In this document: one piece after another, positions 61,290 through 64,000 of the stretch
Position numbering within the stretch: position 1 is the first letter of the stretch
Layout of the letters: every line of letters starts with the position of its first letter
NCBI GenBank assembly: GCA_030686995.1
Contig: CM060708.1
Location: 104,509,350-104,573,349, forward strand
Length of the DNA stretch: 64,000 nt
Source of the DNA: Artemisia argyi
Taxonomy: Eukaryota; Streptophyta; Magnoliopsida; Asterales; Asteraceae
Direction: 5' to 3'
Made by a program: the position numbers and the translations under genes
Notes under the pieces: generated by a model
What the model was told of the DNA's origin: nothing
Seen by the model: the letters and a program-made list of their open reading frames with translations, nothing else
The model's database searches: none

Positions 61290-64000
61290 ATGGCTCCCAA
61301 AAGGAAAGCAACTAGATCTACTCGTGCTAACCCAGTTTCCGCCAGAACTACTGCAACAACTCCACCTGTTGTAAATCAAGCCATGCTCGACCAACTAGTT
61401 GAAGAGCGAGTAGCAGCAGCACTGGCTGCAGCAAATGTGAACAATTCAACTACTGATGTCGGAACCTCTAGACTGGCAAACAACAATAACCATGGCTGTA
61501 ACTATCAGGAATTCAAAAAGACCATGACAGATTATTTTGAGGGAAACGAAGGAGCTGTTGTCTTGGTCAGGTGGTTGGAAAGGTTGGAAACTGTATTCCG
61601 AATCTGCAGATGTGCGGATGAAGACAGGGTTAAATTTGCATCATTTACCTTCAAGAATGTTGCTTTGACCTGGTGGAACAACTATCTGAAGTCGGCTGGC
61701 CATGATGCCACCTATGCAATGCCATGGGAAAATTTCAAGGAAATGATGCTCAAAAAGTATTGCCCTTGTAACGAGGTCATGAAGTTGGAGGCTGAAATTT
61801 GGAATCTCAAGGTGCAAGGCACCGACATGCCCACTTACAACCAGCGTTTTCAAGAGTTAGTCTTACTATGCCCTGAAATGGTACCGACTGAAGCTCGCTT
61901 GCTGGAAAGGTAGATTGGAGGGCTACACCCATATGTCAAGGGGAATGTCATTACATCCAAGACTGCTGATCTCCATGAGACTATGGAGTTGGCCAACAAA
62001 CTGACGGACCAAATGATTGAAGACTCAGTCGGAACAGTGGTGACAAACAAAAGAAAATGGGATGACCACTCCCGAAACAACCACACTAACCACCACTCAA
62101 ACAAAAGGCAAGAAGTTGCTAAAGTTTACGCTGCTGGACCAACAGAAAAGAAAGCGTATGAAGGCAAATTACCATTGTGTAACCGCTGCAAGTTGCACCA
62201 TAATGGTCAGTGCACGGTCAAGTGTCACAAGTGCCAAAAGATAGGACACATGACCCGGGATTGCAAGGCAAGGCCCCTCGCTAATGCACAAGTTGCACCA
62301 ACAAACAACCCGAAGGCCGAAATAACATGTTTTGGATGTGGTGAAAAAGGGCATTACCGGAATGAATGCCAAAAGCCCAGGAATCAAGGAAATGGTGGTA
62401 ACCGAGGTAACCAAGGTAACCATGGTAGTCAGGGTAATCAGAGGAACCAAGGAAACGGTGGGAATAATGGAGCTGCTGGGCATCAAGGAAATCAAGGCAA
62501 TGGAGGAGGAGCCCGTGGGAGGGTCTACGCTGTGGGCAGGGTAGAAGCCCAAGAGGACCCGAACGTTGTGACGGGTATGTTCCTTTTAAATAACCATTAT
62601 GCATCCATATTGTTTGATACAGGGGCAGATAGAAGTTTTGTTTCAACTGCATTTAGTCCACTTCTTGGTATTGCCCCGACCACTTTAGACATCATATACA
62701 ATGTGGAGTTAGCTAATGGAAACATAGAAAGGGTAGACACTGTCATTAGAGGTTGTACCTTAAACCTATTAAACCACCCATTCAATATTGACCTCATGCC
62801 CGTTGAACTAGGTAGTTTTGACGTAATTGTCGGCATGGATTGGTTATCGAAGTACCATGCCTCCATCATTTACGACGAGAAGATCGTTCGCCTATCATAT
62901 GGGGACGAAGTCCTAATCGTAGAAAGTGACAGGAGAGATAGAAGAAACGCGTCAAGACTAAACATCATCTCTTGCACCAAGGCCCAAAAGTACATCGAAA
63001 AGGGATGTCATCTCTTTCTAGCGCAAGTTACCGAGAATGAAGGAAAGGAGTCAGAGGAAAAATGTTTGGAAGATGTACCAATCGTGAGAGACTTCCCAGA
63101 AGTCTTTTTTGAAGACTTACCTGGACTCCCGCCAACTCGACAGATCGAATTTCGTATTGACTTAGTGCCTGGTGCTGCACCTGTGGCACGAGCGCCCTAT
63201 CGATTAGCCCCAACGGAACTACAAGAACTCTCAAACCAATTGTCGGAACTTTCAGAAAAAGGGTTCATCAGGCCAAGTTCCTCGCCTTGGGGAGCTCCAG
63301 TCCTGTTTGTGAAAAAGAAGGATGGGTCTTTCAGGATGTGTATTGACTACAGGGAACTAAACAAACTAACCATTAAAAACCGATACCCACTCCCAAGAAT
63401 TGACGACCTATTCGACCAACTTCAAGGTTCATGCGTCTACTCTAAAATCGACTTGAGATCAGGATACCACCAACTTAGAGTTCGGGAAGAAGATATCCAA
63501 AAAACCGCATTCAGAACTCGATACGGTCATTATGAGTTCCAAGTTATGCCATTCGGTTTGACCAATGCCCCTGCAGTATTCATGGACCTCATGAATCGGG
63601 TATGCAAGCCGTATTTGGACAATTTTGTGATTGTCTTTATCGACGACATCCTGATTTACTCCAAAAGCAAAAAGGAGCACGAGGAACACCTTAGACAAAA
63701 TTTAGAGTTGCTAAAGAAGGAGGAGTTGTATGCAAAATTTTCGAAGTGTGATTTTTGGATACCAAAAGTGCAATTTCTGGGTCACGTGATTGATAGTCAG
63801 GGCATTCACGTGGATCCTGCAAAGATCGAAGCAATAAAGGATTGGGCGACACCTACCACACCCACCGAAATACACCAATTCTTAGGACTTGCTGGTTATT
63901 ACCGTAGGTTCATTGAAGGTTTCTCCAAGATAGCAAAATCTTTAACTAAGCTAACCCAGAAGAATGAAAAGTTCGAATGGTGTGATAAAGCAGAAGAAGC
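61290..64000 (+). CDS. Chromovirus-like gypsy gag-pol, one internal TAG, continues past window
   Basis: Starting at ATG 61,290 ([12 protein letters not shown]), one frame stays open to the window end apart from a single TAG at 61,911-61,913. Gag: [20 protein letters not shown], then [11 protein letters not shown] and [18 protein letters not shown]. Two zinc knuckles follow, [14 protein letters not shown] (62,223-62,264) and [14 protein letters not shown] (62,328-62,369), then an Asn/Gly-rich linker. Protease: [12 protein letters not shown] (about 62,610-62,645) and [84 protein letters not shown] (about 63,635-63,662). RNase H and integrase lie outside. The fused single-frame Gag-Pol and domain order fit Ty3/gypsy chromoviruses (Tekay-like by recollection). 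Apart from the TAG it looks young. Confidence 0.9.

Overview
This is plant nuclear DNA, very probably from the daisy family (Asteraceae). I lean towards tribe Anthemideae because several retrotransposon proteins resemble ones I remember from Tanacetum and Artemisia; that is recollection, not a search. The window is a repeat-rich landscape of nested LTR retrotransposons around one gene island at about 30.7-46.7 kb.

Left part (1-30,150). A non-autonomous gypsy-derived element on the minus strand (1-8,810, left end cut by the window) has 3.76-kb LTRs and a gag-like ORF with zinc-knuckle-like repeats but no pol. Next comes a tandem pair of about 8.42-kb units (about 9,484 to 23,463). Each unit joins a minus-strand LTR element without coding capacity (LTR about 3.38 kb) to a plus-strand endogenous pararetrovirus (Caulimoviridae) fragment. 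A Copia element (LTR 23,464-24,004, gag-pol to 27,794) is inserted in the second viral fragment. A gypsy element of Tat/Athila type (LTR 27,795-28,432, gag 28,520 onward) is inserted in the Copia integrase and runs into a 500-N assembly gap (30,151-30,650).

Gene island (30,651-46,700). A U1 snRNA gene at 34,005-34,164 has a complete plant snRNA promoter (USE, TATA) and a 3' box; a truncated U1 pseudogene lies 3 kb upstream in an older local duplication. Facing it on the minus strand is a complete 18-exon DEAD-box RNA helicase gene (36,926-46,091, 735 codons, DRS1/RH28 type, ribosome biogenesis) with a 5'-UTR intron holding a Tourist-like MITE and a telo-box near its inferred transcription start. 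A LINE 3' fragment and several MITEs lie in the spacers and introns.

Right part (48,856-64,000). A decayed minus-strand Tat gypsy element has pol at 53,071-55,372, an antisense multi-exon ORF of the 'putative gypsy type transposon' family at 49,744-52,047, and a candidate 3' LTR at 48,856-49,617. It is interrupted by a plus-strand chromovirus-like gypsy element (LTR from 55,373, gag-pol from 61,290 past the window end), whose LTR is itself interrupted by a 3.54-kb solo LTR with a perfect CTAAA target-site duplication. Many of the nonsense changes fit C-to-T or G-to-A transitions, as expected for old methylated transposons.
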